Positions 1 to 9,605 of a stretch of DNA of 64,000 nucleotides are shown here, piece by piece. The notes beneath the pieces were generated by a model that saw only the letters and a program-made list of their open reading frames with translations, ran no database searches and was not told where the DNA came from. Both the position numbers and the translations under genes were made by a program. Position 1 is the first letter of the stretch. Every line of letters starts with the position of its first letter. The DNA is from Roseobacter cerasinus. Its GTDB lineage: Bacteria > Pseudomonadota > Alphaproteobacteria > Rhodobacterales > Rhodobacteraceae. The DNA lies in contig NZ_BLIV01000006.1 in assembly GCF_009811755.1 (NCBI RefSeq), forward strand, positions 62,001 through 126,000, written 5' to 3'.

Positions 1-1
1 C

Positions 2-586
2 CGCGACATGGGCGCCGGTGACGTGCTCGATCCGTCAAGGGACGCCGCGACCGCGTTGCGCGGCGGTCGGGCGATGCTGACCCTCGGCTTGAAGCGCCTC
101 GATCACGCAGATGGGGCTGGCCTCATCGATCACTATTACCCTGTGTTGCTGGAGGCGTATGGCGCGGCGATCGACGTGCATACGCATCTCTACCCGGGCG
201 CGATGGAGGCAGTGGAGAGGCTCAAGGCCGCAGGCTACGGTGTAGGCATCTGCACCAACAAGCCAGAGGGTTTGGCACATAGTCTTCTGCGGCGTCTGGG
301 CGTGCGAGATGCCTTTGCCTCGCTTGTAGGAGCGGATACCTTGCCAGTGCGCAAGCCGGACCCAGAGCCGCTGTTTGAGGCCGCGCGCCGCACCGGGGGG
401 GACCCGGCGCGATGTGTGCTGATCGGCGACTCCGATACCGACCACAAGACCGCCCGGGCTGCGGGTGTGCCTTGTGTCCTTGTGACATTCGGCCCGGCGG
501 GTGGGGACATGGCTGCGCTCGAACCCGAAGCATTGCTGGACGACTACCGTAACTTGCCCGCTCTGATAGGTCGTCTGCTGGCTTGA
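2..586 (+). CDS. gph: Phosphoglycolate phosphatase-type HAD hydrolase, 5' end cut by the window
   Basis: Haloacid-dehalogenase superfamily phosphatase, most likely the Gph type that dephosphorylates 2-phosphoglycolate in the cytoplasm. The frame is open back to the first base, so the N-terminus with the DxDGT nucleophile motif lies outside the window; the ATG at base 8 is only an internal methionine. Visible are the helical cap, the TNKPEG motif, the motif III lysine in RKPDPEP and the acidic motif GDSDTD. The roughly 194 residues seen leave about 25 missing against the usual 220 or so. Other HAD phosphatases such as PpaX share these motifs, so the substrate is inferred. Confidence 0.8.
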   Translation, partial: RDMGAGDVLDPSRDAATALRGGRAMLTLGLKRLDHADGAGLIDHYYPVLLEAYGAAIDVHTHLYPGAMEAVERLKAAGYGVGICTNKPEGLAHSLLRRLGVRDAFASLVGADTLPVRKPDPEPLFEAARRTGGDPARCVLIGDSDTDHKTARAAGVPCVLVTFGPAGGDMAALEPEALLDDYRNLPALIGRLLA

Positions 587-632
587 CCGCGCCCGCCGCC
601 GCCTGCAATGTCGGCGAACATGAGGGCAGCGG

Positions 633-1841
633 ATGACCGAGATCTTTAGAGGCAGTTTTACCCAGCAGGAGCCGATCCCGGAGGCGGGGATTGAGGCCGC
701 GCTGAAGGTCATGCGCGGCGGTCGGTTGCATCGCTACAACACGAGCCCCGATGAGGTCGGCGAGACGGCTCTGCTGGAGCAGGAGTTCGCAGCAACGGTC
801 GGGGCGACGTATTGCCTTGCGGTTGCTTCGGGTGGCTACGCAATGGCGACGGCGCTGCGGGCGGTTGGCGTGCAGCCGGGCGACCTGGTGCTGTCGAACG
901 CCTTCACGCTGGCCCCGGTGCCGGGGGCAATTGCGGCGGTCGGGGCCAAGCCTGTCTTTGTGGGCGTGACCGAAGACCTGACCATCGACCTTGACGATCT
1001 GCGCGCCAAGGTGGGGCAGGCGAGGGTGCTTCTGCTCAGCCATATGCGCGGGCACATCTGCGACATGGATGCGCTGATGGAGATCTGCGATGGCGCGGGC
1101 ATCAAGGTGATCGAGGATTGCGCGCATACGATGGGCGCGGCGTGGAACGGTGTGCCCTCCGGTCGGCATGGTATCGCGGGCTGCTACTCCTGCCAGACCT
1201 ACAAGCATGTGAACTCCGGTGAGGGTGGCTTCCTGGTGACCGACGATGTGGAGGTTGCGGCGCGGGCGGTGATGCTATCGGGCTCTTACATGCTTTACGA
1301 GCGGCATTTGGCGGCACCGCCGAAGGAGGCTTTTGAGACGATCCGTTATGAGACGCCGAATATCTCGGGCCGGATGGACAATCTGCGCGCGGCGATCCTG
1401 CGCCCGCAGGTGGCGGATCTGGCGACGCAATGCGCCCGTTGGAACGAGCGCTACCTGCGGCTGGAGGCGGGGCTGCGCGGCACGCCGGGGCTGAGAGTGA
1501 TCGAGCGGCCCGAGGCCGAGACCATCGTGGGCTCGTCCATTCAGGTGTTGCTACTGGATTGGGCGCCCTCGGACGTGCAGGCCGTGGTGGCCCGCTGTGC
1601 GGCGCGGGGGGTGGAACTCAAATGGTTCGGCGGGGCGGAGCCGGTTGGCTTTACCAGCCGTTATGACAGCTGGCGCTATGCCGAAACCCCGCGCATGCCC
1701 GCGTCGGACCGGGTGCTGGCCGGTATCCTCGACATGCGCGTGCCGCTGACCTTTTCGCTGGAAGACTGTGACCTCATTGCCCGTATCATCCGGGCCGAGG
1801 TGGGCGCCGTCTATCAGGAGCAGTCGACCGCTGCGGAGTAG
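633..1841 (+). CDS. DegT/DnrJ/EryC1/StrS-family PLP aminotransferase
   Basis: A 402-residue PLP enzyme of the sugar-aminotransferase (DegT/ArnB) family, which transfers an amino group to a keto-sugar or related ketone. The Schiff-base lysine is K191 in the stretch YSCQTYKHVNSGEGG, and the cofactor ring is held by D162 in EDCAH. Length and fold order match the family. Start chosen at ATG 633 behind GAGGG. It stands 46 bases after the phosphatase gene and 78 before ivd. No sugar-nucleotide or cell-wall genes are near, so the substrate cannot be told from context. Some DegT proteins are PLP-binding regulators rather than enzymes, but both catalytic residues are present here. Confidence 0.8.
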   Translation: MTEIFRGSFTQQEPIPEAGIEAALKVMRGGRLHRYNTSPDEVGETALLEQEFAATVGATYCLAVASGGYAMATALRAVGVQPGDLVLSNAFTLAPVPGAIAAVGAKPVFVGVTEDLTIDLDDLRAKVGQARVLLLSHMRGHICDMDALMEICDGAGIKVIEDCAHTMGAAWNGVPSGRHGIAGCYSCQTYKHVNSGEGGFLVTDDVEVAARAVMLSGSYMLYERHLAAPPKEAFETIRYETPNISGRMDNLRAAILRPQVADLATQCARWNERYLRLEAGLRGTPGLRVIERPEAETIVGSSIQVLLLDWAPSDVQAVVARCAARGVELKWFGGAEPVGFTSRYDSWRYAETPRMPASDRVLAGILDMRVPLTFSLEDCDLIARIIRAEVGAVYQEQSTAAE

Positions 1842-1879
1842 GCCGCCCGCTTGACCGGTGCGGTCCGCTATGACATTAA

Positions 1880-1892
1880 TGAACGCGTGTTC
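1880..1892. promoter_or_regulatory. Candidate operator upstream of ivd
   Basis: An inverted repeat TGAAC-GCG-GTTCA-like (arms TGAAC at 1880-1884 and GTTCA at 1888-1892, three bases between) lies about 28 bases before the ivd start and just upstream of its GAGGGGAGG ribosome site. TetR- and MerR-type regulators of leucine/isovalerate genes bind short inverted repeats in this position in other bacteria. Which protein binds here is unknown, and no regulator gene of that kind is in the window. Confidence 0.35.
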
Positions 1893-1919
1893 AATAAATT
1901 CTGAGGGGAGGTCCGCGCG

Positions 1920-3083
1920 ATGTTCATGGCCACCATGGCATTCGATCTGGGCGAGGATGTGAACGCGCTGCGCGAGGTCGTGCACCGCTGGGCGCAGGAC
2001 CGCGTCGCCCCGATGGCCGCCGAGATCGACACGAAAAACGCTTTCCCGCCAGAGCTTTGGCCCGAGATGGGCGCGCTGGGACTGCTGGGCATCACGGTTG
2101 GGGAAGAGTTCGGCGGCGCCAGCATGTCCTACCTCGCGCATACCGTCGCCATTGAGGAAATCGCACGGGCCAGCGCCTCGGTCTCGCTGTCCTACGGGGC
2201 GCATTCCAATCTTTGCGTGAACCAGATCAAGCTGAATGGCACGCAGGAGCAGAAAGAGAAATACCTGCCGGGGCTGATTTCGGGCGAGCACGTGGGCGCG
2301 CTGGCGATGTCCGAGGCAGGCGCGGGTTCCGACGTGGTCTCGATGAAACTGCGCGCCGAAAAGCGCAACGATCACTACCGGCTGAACGGCACGAAGTACT
2401 GGATCACGAACGGGCCGGATGCCGACACGCTGGTGGTCTATGCCAAGACCGACCCGGATGCCGGGTCAAAGGGCATCACCGCCTTTCTGATCGAGAAGGA
2501 GATGACCGGCTTCTCGACCTCACCACATTTCGACAAGCTGGGGATGCGTGGCTCGAACACGGCGGAGCTGATCTTTGAGGACGTCGAGGTGCCCTTCGAG
2601 AATGTGCTGGGCGAAGAGGGTAAAGGGGTGCGTGTGCTGATGTCCGGCCTCGATTATGAGCGTGTCGTGCTGGCGGGCATCGGCACGGGCATCATGGCGG
2701 CCTGCCTCGATGCGATCATGCCCTATCTCAGCGAGCGCAAGCAGTTCGGCCAGCCCATCGGAAGCTTCCAGCTGATGCAGGGCAAGATTGCGGACATGTA
2801 TACCGCGATGAACTCGGCGCGCGCCTATGTCTATGAGGTGGCCAAGGCCTGCGACCGGGGGGATGTGACGCGACAGGATGCGGCGGCCTGCTGTCTCTAT
2901 GCCTCTGAGGAGGCGATGAAACAGGCGCATCAGGCGGTGCAGGCGATGGGGGGCGCAGGGTTCTTGAACGACAGCCCTGTGGCTCGGATTTTCCGGGATG
3001 CAAAGCTGATGGAGATCGGCGCCGGCACGTCAGAGATCCGCCGCATGCTCGTGGGCCGCGAGTTGATGGCGGCGATGGGCTGA
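1920..3083 (+). CDS. ivd: Isovaleryl-CoA dehydrogenase
   Basis: FAD-dependent acyl-CoA dehydrogenase (387 aa) that oxidises isovaleryl-CoA to 3-methylcrotonyl-CoA, the third step of leucine breakdown, passing electrons to ETF. It has the N-terminal helical domain, the FAD-binding strand segment with the [12 protein letters not shown] signature at about 127-138 and YWITNG at 160-165, and a C-terminal helical domain. The glutamate in LDYER (E247) sits where isovaleryl-CoA dehydrogenase carries its catalytic base; most other acyl-CoA dehydrogenases have theirs about 120 residues later. This, with mccA, mccB, HMG-CoA lyase and the hydratase downstream, makes the assignment firm. ATG 1920 follows GAGGGGAGG; ATG 1926 or 1935 are possible. 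Confidence 0.95.
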   Translation: MFMATMAFDLGEDVNALREVVHRWAQDRVAPMAAEIDTKNAFPPELWPEMGALGLLGITVGEEFGGASMSYLAHTVAIEEIARASASVSLSYGAHSNLCVNQIKLNGTQEQKEKYLPGLISGEHVGALAMSEAGAGSDVVSMKLRAEKRNDHYRLNGTKYWITNGPDADTLVVYAKTDPDAGSKGITAFLIEKEMTGFSTSPHFDKLGMRGSNTAELIFEDVEVPFENVLGEEGKGVRVLMSGLDYERVVLAGIGTGIMAACLDAIMPYLSERKQFGQPIGSFQLMQGKIADMYTAMNSARAYVYEVAKACDRGDVTRQDAAACCLYASEEAMKQAHQAVQAMGGAGFLNDSPVARIFRDAKLMEIGAGTSEIRRMLVGRELMAAMG

Positions 3084-3129
3084 CCCGATGGGAGGGACCG
3101 GATCAGCCCAGCGTGATGCGCCGCGTGCC

Positions 3130-3732
3130 TCAGAACTTATGCACGTAGGCGACGCCAAAGAGGAACGGGTCGATCTCGGCAGTACCGATATCCGCGCCGT
3201 TCAGGCTCGCGTCGGTGTCAATGTCGAACCAGCGCACATTGGCCCGCAGCCAACCGTTCTCGCTGATCTTGTAGTCAAGGCCGACCTGCACCGAGATCCC
3301 AAAGGAATCGTCCAGCTCAAGCGTGCCAAGGCTGGTCTCTTCCTCGAAGAAGGTGGTGTAGTTGATACCAGCACCGATGTAGGGCTTCCACGGGCTCGCA
3401 TTGGTGAAGTGGTAGTTCACCGACAGGGTCGGCGGCAGGTGCCTGGTGGTGGCCGCAGGCGAGCCGCCCAGCGAAATCTCATGCTCGAAGGGGGTCGCGG
3501 CCAGCAATTCGATCCCGATGTTGTCGCGTATGAAATATTCGAAGGTCAGCGTGAGCGCCTCATCGCTGGCAATGGTGGCCGCCGATCCGGCGAGCGTGCC
3601 GTTGTCGGATTTCGGGTCGACGCTGCCGACACCGATCCCGAAGGTCCAATCACCTTGGGATTGCGCGAATCCGGGCAGAGCGCAGACCGCAAGGGCGCTG
3701 CTCAGAAGGAGGGTTTTGACGGTGACTCTCAT
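3130..3732 (-). CDS. OmpW-family outer membrane protein
   Basis: A 200-residue precursor with a signal peptide (cationic start, hydrophobic core, likely cut after PGFA at about residue 22) and alternating beta-strand sequence. It ends in ...AYVHKF, the terminal phenylalanine recognised by the outer-membrane assembly machinery. Features such as WTFGIGVG near the start, the NYHF strand and PYIGAGINYTTF match OmpW, an eight-stranded barrel carrying small hydrophobic molecules. The start at 3732 is set by GGAAGG a few bases upstream; the frame is open further upstream but that part lacks porin character. It is transcribed against the flanking leucine genes, so it is probably a separate unit. Confidence 0.85.
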   Translation of the reverse strand: MRVTVKTLLLSSALAVCALPGFAQSQGDWTFGIGVGSVDPKSDNGTLAGSAATIASDEALTLTFEYFIRDNIGIELLAATPFEHEISLGGSPAATTRHLPPTLSVNYHFTNASPWKPYIGAGINYTTFFEEETSLGTLELDDSFGISVQVGLDYKISENGWLRANVRWFDIDTDASLNGADIGTAEIDPFLFGVAYVHKF

Positions 3733-3866
3733 TGGTTTTTTCCTTCCGTTATCGAGTTCGCTCATGTCATGCACCCTGTGGATTGCTGCTGCATTGATAC
3801 AGATCAACAGGGGTACGGTGCCGCCTGTGCGAAAACGCCGCAGGAGGTCTGTGGTGTGGGGGTCTG

Positions 3867-4184
3867 ATGCCAAGGTGGATATGGTTCGCACCGCTGACGC
3901 TCCTGATCCTGGCAGGGGCTGTCTGGGCGTTTCGCTGGGGCTGGATCGCAGCGACAATCACCGAAACGGATGTGATCAACATCTATACGCAGCGGTATCT
4001 GTCGGAAGGCGGCGCAACGGCGCGCCTGACCGATTGTACGGCCGTACCGGGCCAGCAGTCCGGTGTCTGGATTGTGGTGCGCTGTGTGGGGGCAGAGGCC
4101 CGTTTCGACTATCCGGTCGACCGCTTCGGCCGGTTGCGGGCGGTTCCCGCGCCGCAGCGTGCAACAGACGCGCCGGAAACATGA
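3867..4184 (+). CDS. Small membrane-anchored protein of unknown function
   Basis: A 105-residue protein I do not recognise. Residues 5-25 form one hydrophobic segment (N-terminal anchor or signal). The remainder is a small domain with two cysteines (CTAV and RCVG) that could pair outside the membrane, and a proline/alanine-rich end. It starts 134 bases from the divergent OmpW gene and ends 40 bases before mccB, so it may share the mccB transcript. The frame is uninterrupted and its composition matches its neighbours, which is why I accept it. Confidence 0.6.
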   Translation: MPRWIWFAPLTLLILAGAVWAFRWGWIAATITETDVINIYTQRYLSEGGATARLTDCTAVPGQQSGVWIVVRCVGAEARFDYPVDRFGRLRAVPAPQRATDAPET

Positions 4185-4224
4185 TAGGCTTGGCGGCGGG
4201 ACTGCGCTGCAAGGAGGGCGTGGC

Positions 4225-5829
4225 ATGAAACTTAGATCACAGGCGCTGCCCTCTTCGGAAGGGTTTCAGAGCAACCGCAAGGCGCATCTGAAGGCGCTCG
4301 CCGAAATCGCTGAGGCGGCTGAAGCGGCGGCCTTGGGGGGCGGCGAGAGGTCGCGTGCGCGGCATGTGAGCCGGGGCAAGATGCTGCCGCGCGAGCGGGT
4401 GGCGAACCTGCTGGACCCCGGCAGCCCGTTTCTGGAGGTGGGCGCCACGGCGGCCCATGGCTTGTACGACGGCGCGGCGCCTTGCGCGGGGGTGATCGCG
4501 GGTGTGGGTCAGGTGCAGGGGCAGGAGGTCATGGTCGTGTGCAACGACGCCACAGTGAAGGGCGGCACCTATTATCCCATGACCGTGAAAAAGCACCTGC
4601 GCGCACAAGAGATCGCGCAGGAGAACCATCTTCCTTGCGTCTATCTCGTGGACAGCGGTGGGGCCAACCTGCCCAATCAGGATGAGGTCTTCCCCGACCG
4701 CGATCACTTTGGCCGCATCTTCTACAACCAGGCGCGGATGTCGGCGATGGGCATTCCGCAGATCGCCGTGGTCATGGGCTCTTGCACGGCGGGCGGCGCC
4801 TATGTGCCTGCCATGTCCGACGTGACGATCATTGTGCGGGATCAGGGCACGATCTTCCTCGCGGGGCCACCGCTGGTGAAAGCGGCGACTGGAGAAGTGG
4901 TCAGTGCCGAAGATCTTGGCGGTGGCGATGTGCATACACGGCTGAGCGGGGTGGCGGACTATCTGGCGGAAGATGACGCTCACGCCTTGGCGTTGGCGCG
5001 GCGGGCTGTGGCGTCGCTGAACCGGGCAAAGCCCGCAACTGTGCAGTGGGAAGCCCCGGAAGAGCCAGCCTATGAGCCCGAAGAGCTTCTGGGCGTGGTG
5101 CCTGCCGATCTGCGCACCCCTTATGACATTCGCGAGGTGATCGCACGGCTGGTGGATGGCTCGCGCTTTGACGAGTTCAAGCCACGCTTTGGCGAGACTC
5201 TCGTGACCGGCTTTGCCCATCTGAAGGGCTGCCCCATCGGAATCATTGCCAACAATGGGGTGCTGTTCTCGGAAGCTGCGCAGAAGGGTGCGCATTTTGT
5301 CGAACTGTGTTCGCAACGCCGCATCCCACTGGTGTTCTTGCAGAATATCACCGGCTTCATGGTCGGGCGGACCTATGAAAACGAAGGCATCGCGCGGCAC
5401 GGGGCCAAGATGGTGACGGCCGTGGCCTCGACCAATGTGCCGAAAGTCACCTTACTGGTGGGCGGCTCCTTTGGCGCAGGCAACTATGGGATGGCCGGGC
5501 GCGCCTATTCACCACGGTTCCTCTGGACATGGCCCAATTCGAGGATCTCTGTCATGGGCGGGCCACAAGCGGCGGGCGTTCTGGCCACGGTAAAACGTGA
5601 CGCAATAGAGCGCGCAGGCGAAAGCTGGTCGGCTGAGGCGGAAGCTGCGTTCAAGCAGCCAACCATCGATATGTTCGAACGCCAAAGCCACCCGCTCTAC
5701 GCTTCGGCGCGTCTCTGGGATGACGGGGTGATCGACCCGCGCCGCAGCCGCGACGTGCTCTTCCTGTCGCTCTCTGCCGCCCTGAATGCTCCAATCGAAG
5801 AGACACGTTTTGGCGTGTTCCGGATGTGA
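4225..5829 (+). CDS. mccB: Methylcrotonyl-CoA carboxylase, carboxyltransferase (beta) subunit
   Basis: A 534-residue acyl-CoA carboxyltransferase that moves carboxyl from biotin to 3-methylcrotonyl-CoA, giving 3-methylglutaconyl-CoA. Both crotonase-like halves are present: an N-terminal half with the oxyanion-type glycines in [13 protein letters not shown], and a C-terminal half with [16 protein letters not shown] at about 412-427. Length and sequence fit MCC beta rather than propionyl- or acetyl-CoA carboxylase. The start at 4225 is fixed by AAGGAGG seven bases upstream. Its partner mccA is separated by two small genes. Known family biochemistry requires the biotin-bearing alpha subunit for activity. 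Confidence 0.95.
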   Translation: MKLRSQALPSSEGFQSNRKAHLKALAEIAEAAEAAALGGGERSRARHVSRGKMLPRERVANLLDPGSPFLEVGATAAHGLYDGAAPCAGVIAGVGQVQGQEVMVVCNDATVKGGTYYPMTVKKHLRAQEIAQENHLPCVYLVDSGGANLPNQDEVFPDRDHFGRIFYNQARMSAMGIPQIAVVMGSCTAGGAYVPAMSDVTIIVRDQGTIFLAGPPLVKAATGEVVSAEDLGGGDVHTRLSGVADYLAEDDAHALALARRAVASLNRAKPATVQWEAPEEPAYEPEELLGVVPADLRTPYDIREVIARLVDGSRFDEFKPRFGETLVTGFAHLKGCPIGIIANNGVLFSEAAQKGAHFVELCSQRRIPLVFLQNITGFMVGRTYENEGIARHGAKMVTAVASTNVPKVTLLVGGSFGAGNYGMAGRAYSPRFLWTWPNSRISVMGGPQAAGVLATVKRDAIERAGESWSAEAEAAFKQPTIDMFERQSHPLYASARLWDDGVIDPRRSRDVLFLSLSAALNAPIEETRFGVFRM

Positions 5830-5839
5830 GGGCGCGAAG

Positions 5840-6262
5840 ATGGTGACGCTCGCAGAGGTCAAAGCACGCTATCCAGACGCAGAAGTGTTCAGCTTTGGCG
5901 ATACTCCGGAGTTGATTGCAGTGCTGACGGCACTCGTGCGCTCCGGCGCCAAGCGCGCGACCTGCTCTGCGGTCGTCGATATCGAGGCGGGTCGACAGGA
6001 AGCCCCGCAGGTTGGCCGCCGCGACATCGCACTGGGGCCGGGTGGCGCCCCTGCGCTGGTCATCGAAACGCTCGAACTGCGAGAAACGACCTGGGAGACG
6101 ATGCCGGAGGAGATGGCTCTGGCGGAAGGAGAGAACGAGACGCTCGAAGGCTGGCGCGCCGATCACAAGAGTGAGTATGAGCGCCATGGCATCTTTGCCC
6201 CGGACATGGGGCTGATCTGGGAACGTTTCGAGGTCATTGAGGATTTCGGAGAGGACCCATGA
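5840..6262 (+). CDS. ASCH-domain protein
   Basis: A 140-residue protein with an ASCH domain, a small beta-barrel related to PUA that is thought to bind RNA or nucleotides. The family marks seen are an early ARYPDAEVFSFGD, the KRATCSA segment and WETMPEEMALAEGEN followed by W and a C-terminal strand. It lies ten bases after mccB and overlaps the next gene by four bases (ATGA), so it is co-transcribed with mccB. No link to leucine breakdown is known; it may be a passenger in the operon. The start at 5840 was chosen because the longer frame would overlap mccB. Confidence 0.75.
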   Translation: MVTLAEVKARYPDAEVFSFGDTPELIAVLTALVRSGAKRATCSAVVDIEAGRQEAPQVGRRDIALGPGGAPALVIETLELRETTWETMPEEMALAEGENETLEGWRADHKSEYERHGIFAPDMGLIWERFEVIEDFGEDP

Positions 6263-6948
6263 AAGGCATCCGCGCGCTTGGGGATCGGATTGTGGATACC
6301 GTCGGCGGGTTGAGCCTGCCCAAGCTGGGCCGGGAGGTAGAGCTGCCGGTCTATCTCATCCACAATTCTCCGGATGCCGAAGATTATTTTTTCATCTTCG
6401 ATTTTGAGGATTTCGTGGAGCAGTCGCGACAAGGCTGGTTTGTGCGACCCAAGCTGCGGCTTTGGGCCGGGCGGTCTGACTTCAACCGCCGGGCCTTTGC
6501 CCGGCTGTTCCGCGAGAGCTTTGCGCAGGAGTTCGAGCTGGCGCGGGTCGAGCTGGCCCGACGGCCTGAGGCCAAGCGCGGTTGGTTTGGTGGGCTGCCC
6601 GGGTTCTTTCGGGACATCGCGGCGCCGTCGATCCCGGGGATGCTGGCGAACCTTGTGCTGCTCGTTGCGGTCTCGGCAGGCGGCAAGGTGCTGGGGCAGA
6701 TCCTGCCTGCCAGCTGGACGCGGCAGAAAACGGATGCGCAGAAGCTCGAAGAGGGTATCACCGAGACCCAGGGCAAGGTGGACGCAGCGCTCAGCGAAAT
6801 CGAGATTTCGCTGCATATGGAGCTTTACCGGCACGCCTGGCGCGGTCAGCCGCCGGGGCGGCTGACCGGTGTGGAGTATGATGCCTGGCCGCTGCCGAAT
6901 TACGTGCGGCAGCATCTGGAGGACGGGACCTCGGGGTCGTGGTGGTAA
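6259..6948 (+). CDS. Unknown protein with one membrane segment
   Basis: A 229-residue protein without a family I can name. An N-terminal soluble part rich in aromatic and acidic residues (DYFFIFDFEDF near 42-52) is followed by a hydrophobic segment at about 127-148, then a helical, charged stretch (about 155-185) likely to form a coiled coil, and a tryptophan-ended tail. It overlaps the ASCH gene by four bases and ends three bases before mccA, so it is translated as part of the carboxylase operon. The join suggests membrane association but gives no function. Confidence 0.7.
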   Translation: MKGIRALGDRIVDTVGGLSLPKLGREVELPVYLIHNSPDAEDYFFIFDFEDFVEQSRQGWFVRPKLRLWAGRSDFNRRAFARLFRESFAQEFELARVELARRPEAKRGWFGGLPGFFRDIAAPSIPGMLANLVLLVAVSAGGKVLGQILPASWTRQKTDAQKLEEGITETQGKVDAALSEIEISLHMELYRHAWRGQPPGRLTGVEYDAWPLPNYVRQHLEDGTSGSWW

Positions 6949-6951
6949 GAG

Positions 6952-8886
6952 ATGTTTGACAGAATTCTGATTGCAAATCGGGGCGAGATCGCCTGTCGGG
7001 TGATGGAGACGGCGCAGGGCCTGGGTGTGTCTTGCGTGGCGGTCTATTCGGATGCGGATGCGGGCGCGAAACATGTGGCGATGGCGGATGTGGCGGTGCA
7101 CATCGGCGGGGCCGCCCCGGCGGAGAGCTATTTGCGCGGCGATGTGATCATTCAGGCAGCTTTGGACACCGGCGCTCAGGCGATCCACCCCGGCTATGGG
7201 TTTCTGAGCGAGAACCCGGAGTTTGTGGAGGCGGTTGAGGTGGCGGGGCTCACCTTCATCGGGCCGTCGGCATTGGCGATCCGGGCGATGGGTCTGAAAG
7301 ATGCGGCGAAGGCGCTGATGGTCGAGGCGGGCGTCCCGGTGGTGCCGGGCTATCACGGCGCCGATCAGGACGACGCGCTGCTGGCGGCTGAGGCCGAGGC
7401 GATCGGCTATCCGGTGCTGATCAAGGCGGTCGCTGGCGGCGGCGGCAAGGGCATGCGGCTGGTGGAGGATGCGTCGGGCTTTGCGGCGGCGCTGGCCTCG
7501 GCGCGCAGCGAGGCGCAGACAGCCTTTGGCAACTCTGACGTGCTGGTCGAGAAATTCGTGACTCAGCCGCGCCATATCGAAGTGCAGGTCTTTGGGGACG
7601 GCACCAGCGCCGTGCATCTTTTCGAACGGGATTGTTCCTTGCAGCGGCGGCACCAGAAGGTGATCGAAGAGGCGCCTGCTCCGGGGATGACGGAGGAGAT
7701 GCGCGCGGCGATGGGTGCCGCAGCCGTGCGCGCGGCGACGGCCATCGGGTACTGCGGCGCGGGCACGGTGGAATTCATCGTCGATGGGTCGGGCGAACTG
7801 AAACCTGACAACTTCTTCTTCATGGAGATGAACACACGGTTGCAGGTAGAGCACCCTGTGACCGAAGCGATCACGGGTGTCGATCTCGTGGAGTGGCAGT
7901 TGCGGGTGGCCGCAGGCGAAGGCCTCCCGACCGCGCAGGAGCACCTGTCGATCAACGGGCATGCATTCGAAGCGCGGCTTTACGCCGAAGATGTGCCTGC
8001 CGGGTTCCTGCCCGCGACCGGCACGTTGAGCCACTTGCGGTTTCCTGACGGGGTGCGGGCAGACAGCGGCGTGCGTGCGGGCGATACAATCAGCCCGTTT
8101 TACGACCCGATGATTGCCAAGGTGATTGTGCAGGGGCCGACGCGGGCAGTGGCATTGAAACGGCTGTCGGCAGCGCTGAAGGCCACGCAAGTGGGCGGCA
8201 CGGTAACCAACCTCGCCTTTCTCGGAGCCTTGGCCGGGCACGCCGGGTTTGGGCGCGGGGAGGTCGATACGGGATTGATTGCGCGAGATCTTGAGACTCT
8301 GACAGCGGCGCCGGAAGTCGCGCCGCGACATCTTGTGGTGGCGGGTATGGCCGCACTCGACCTGCTGGAGCCGGGTGAGATGGCGGGCTTCACGCTCTGG
8401 CAGCTCTTACGGCACTCCGTCACGTTGGTCGCGCAGGAGGTGCGCCATGAGGTGAGCGTCGAAGTGCTCTCACCTGTTCGCCAGCGATGGTATGTCAATG
8501 AGGAAGAGATCATCGCGGAGCGCCTGGGCGAGTGCTGGCAGATTGGTGGTGTGCCAGCACCTGCGGTGGCGGTCGCCGGGTCATTGGTCACTGTTTTTGA
8601 TCGCTATGGGCTGACGATCGCTGTGGTGGACCCGCTGGACCAGGCTGTGGGTGCAGCAGGCGATGGCAATCTGATCGAAGCGCCGATGCCGGGGCTTGTG
8701 AAGGCGGTTGACGCTGTGCCGGGTCAGGCTGTGTCTCAGGGTGACCGGCTGGCGGTGCTGGAGGCGATGAAGATGGAACACAGCCTGCTCGCCGCGCGCG
8801 ATGGTGTGGTGGCTGAGGTTTTGGCTGCGGCTGGCGATCAGGTTGAGGCTGGGGCGGCGCTGATCCGATTGGAGGCAGAGGCATGA
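6952..8886 (+). CDS. mccA: Methylcrotonyl-CoA carboxylase, biotin-carrying (alpha) subunit
   Basis: A 644-residue biotin carboxylase plus carrier protein. The N-terminal carboxylase has the ATP-grasp glycine loop AVAGGGGKGMR at about 160-170 and EMNTRLQVEHPVTE at about 292-305 with the catalytic arginine. The C-terminal biotinyl domain carries EAMKMEHS with the biotinylated lysine near residue 607. It uses ATP and bicarbonate to load biotin for MccB. The single long chain with a middle BT-like region is typical of MCC and propionyl-CoA carboxylase alpha subunits; the neighbours decide for MCC. The next gene begins inside its stop codon (ATGA). Confidence 0.95.
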   Translation: MFDRILIANRGEIACRVMETAQGLGVSCVAVYSDADAGAKHVAMADVAVHIGGAAPAESYLRGDVIIQAALDTGAQAIHPGYGFLSENPEFVEAVEVAGLTFIGPSALAIRAMGLKDAAKALMVEAGVPVVPGYHGADQDDALLAAEAEAIGYPVLIKAVAGGGGKGMRLVEDASGFAAALASARSEAQTAFGNSDVLVEKFVTQPRHIEVQVFGDGTSAVHLFERDCSLQRRHQKVIEEAPAPGMTEEMRAAMGAAAVRAATAIGYCGAGTVEFIVDGSGELKPDNFFFMEMNTRLQVEHPVTEAITGVDLVEWQLRVAAGEGLPTAQEHLSINGHAFEARLYAEDVPAGFLPATGTLSHLRFPDGVRADSGVRAGDTISPFYDPMIAKVIVQGPTRAVALKRLSAALKATQVGGTVTNLAFLGALAGHAGFGRGEVDTGLIARDLETLTAAPEVAPRHLVVAGMAALDLLEPGEMAGFTLWQLLRHSVTLVAQEVRHEVSVEVLSPVRQRWYVNEEEIIAERLGECWQIGGVPAPAVAVAGSLVTVFDRYGLTIAVVDPLDQAVGAAGDGNLIEAPMPGLVKAVDAVPGQAVSQGDRLAVLEAMKMEHSLLAARDGVVAEVLAAAGDQVEAGAALIRLEAEA

Positions 8887-9548
8887 TCACGTTGCATCAT
8901 TGTCCGCAGACGCGTTCGATGCGGACGCTTTGGCTTTTACATGAGCTGGGCGTGGAGTTCCAGCTGCGCAGCTATCCCTTTGATCGGACCTTGCGGGAAC
9001 CGGAGTTTCTGAGCCTGTCGCCCGCCGGGCGGGTGCCCGCGCTGGAGATCGACGGCGAACGGATGTTCGAGACAGGCGCGATCACCGAATATCTCTGCGA
9101 GCGGTTCAGCCCGGACGGGCTGGGCCGGAGCCCGGGGAGCCCTGACCGGATGAGCTGGCTGGTATGGCTGCATTTCGCTGAGACTGTGAGCCAGCATACG
9201 GCGGCGCTGACCCAGCAGCATGTGGCGCTTTATGAAGATGATATGCGCAGCCCGATTGTCATGAAGCTGGAAGCCGCGCGCGTGGCCAAGTGCTATGCTG
9301 CGATCGAGGCGCGGCTTCAGACACCGATTGAAAGCCGGGACCATCTGCTGACCAGCGGGTTTTCGGCAGTTGATATTTCTGTCGGCCAGGCAGTCTACAT
9401 GGCACGGCATTTCGTGGCACTGGATGATTTTCCGGCGACTGCGGCGTGGTATGATCGGATCACGGCGCGGTCTGGGTTTGAGGCGGCGCTGCCGGATGGT
9501 GACGGGATTTACGACCGGGCGTTCTATGCACCTTGGCCGGTGGACTAG
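8883..9548 (+). CDS. Glutathione S-transferase family protein
   Basis: A 221-residue protein with the two-domain glutathione S-transferase layout. The N-terminal thioredoxin fold begins MITLHHCPQTRSMR and includes PAGRVPALEIDG with the cis-proline and ETGAITEYL, where the backbone grips glutathione. The all-helical C-terminal domain follows from about residue 85. The early CPQTRS suggests a serine or cysteine as the activating residue. It overlaps mccA by four bases, so it belongs to the leucine operon. It might deal with reactive enoyl-CoA side products, but that is inference; no substrate can be read from sequence. Confidence 0.85.
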   Translation: MITLHHCPQTRSMRTLWLLHELGVEFQLRSYPFDRTLREPEFLSLSPAGRVPALEIDGERMFETGAITEYLCERFSPDGLGRSPGSPDRMSWLVWLHFAETVSQHTAALTQQHVALYEDDMRSPIVMKLEAARVAKCYAAIEARLQTPIESRDHLLTSGFSAVDISVGQAVYMARHFVALDDFPATAAWYDRITARSGFEAALPDGDGIYDRAFYAPWPVD

Positions 9549-9563
9549 GAGGCGGCGGCGGAT

Positions 9564-9585
9564 GCATATTTTGGGAACAATGAAG
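9564..9585 (+). repeat. Short intergenic repeat, copy 1
   Basis: A 22-base stretch, GCATATTTT followed by GGGAACAATGAAG, lies between the GST and HMG-CoA lyase genes. It matches the copy at 25162-25183 in 21 of 22 bases, and a looser copy lies at 21339-21359. All three are in the last gap before a plus-strand start codon. Such AT-rich boxes ending in GAAG recur in Roseobacter intergenic DNA; their role is not known to me. Confidence 0.6.
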
Positions 9586-9605
9586 ATGGGGCGAAGGAGT
9601 GACTG

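Noticed and set aside
222-1208. Long minus-strand frame opposite gph and the aminotransferase gene
   Set aside because: Mirror of a GC-rich plus-strand gene; low-complexity Arg/His-rich sequence without any motif.
6163-8331. 722-codon minus-strand open frame opposite mccA
   Set aside because: Length comes from high GC and codon bias of mccA; the sequence is Arg/His/Gln-rich with no fold or ribosome site.
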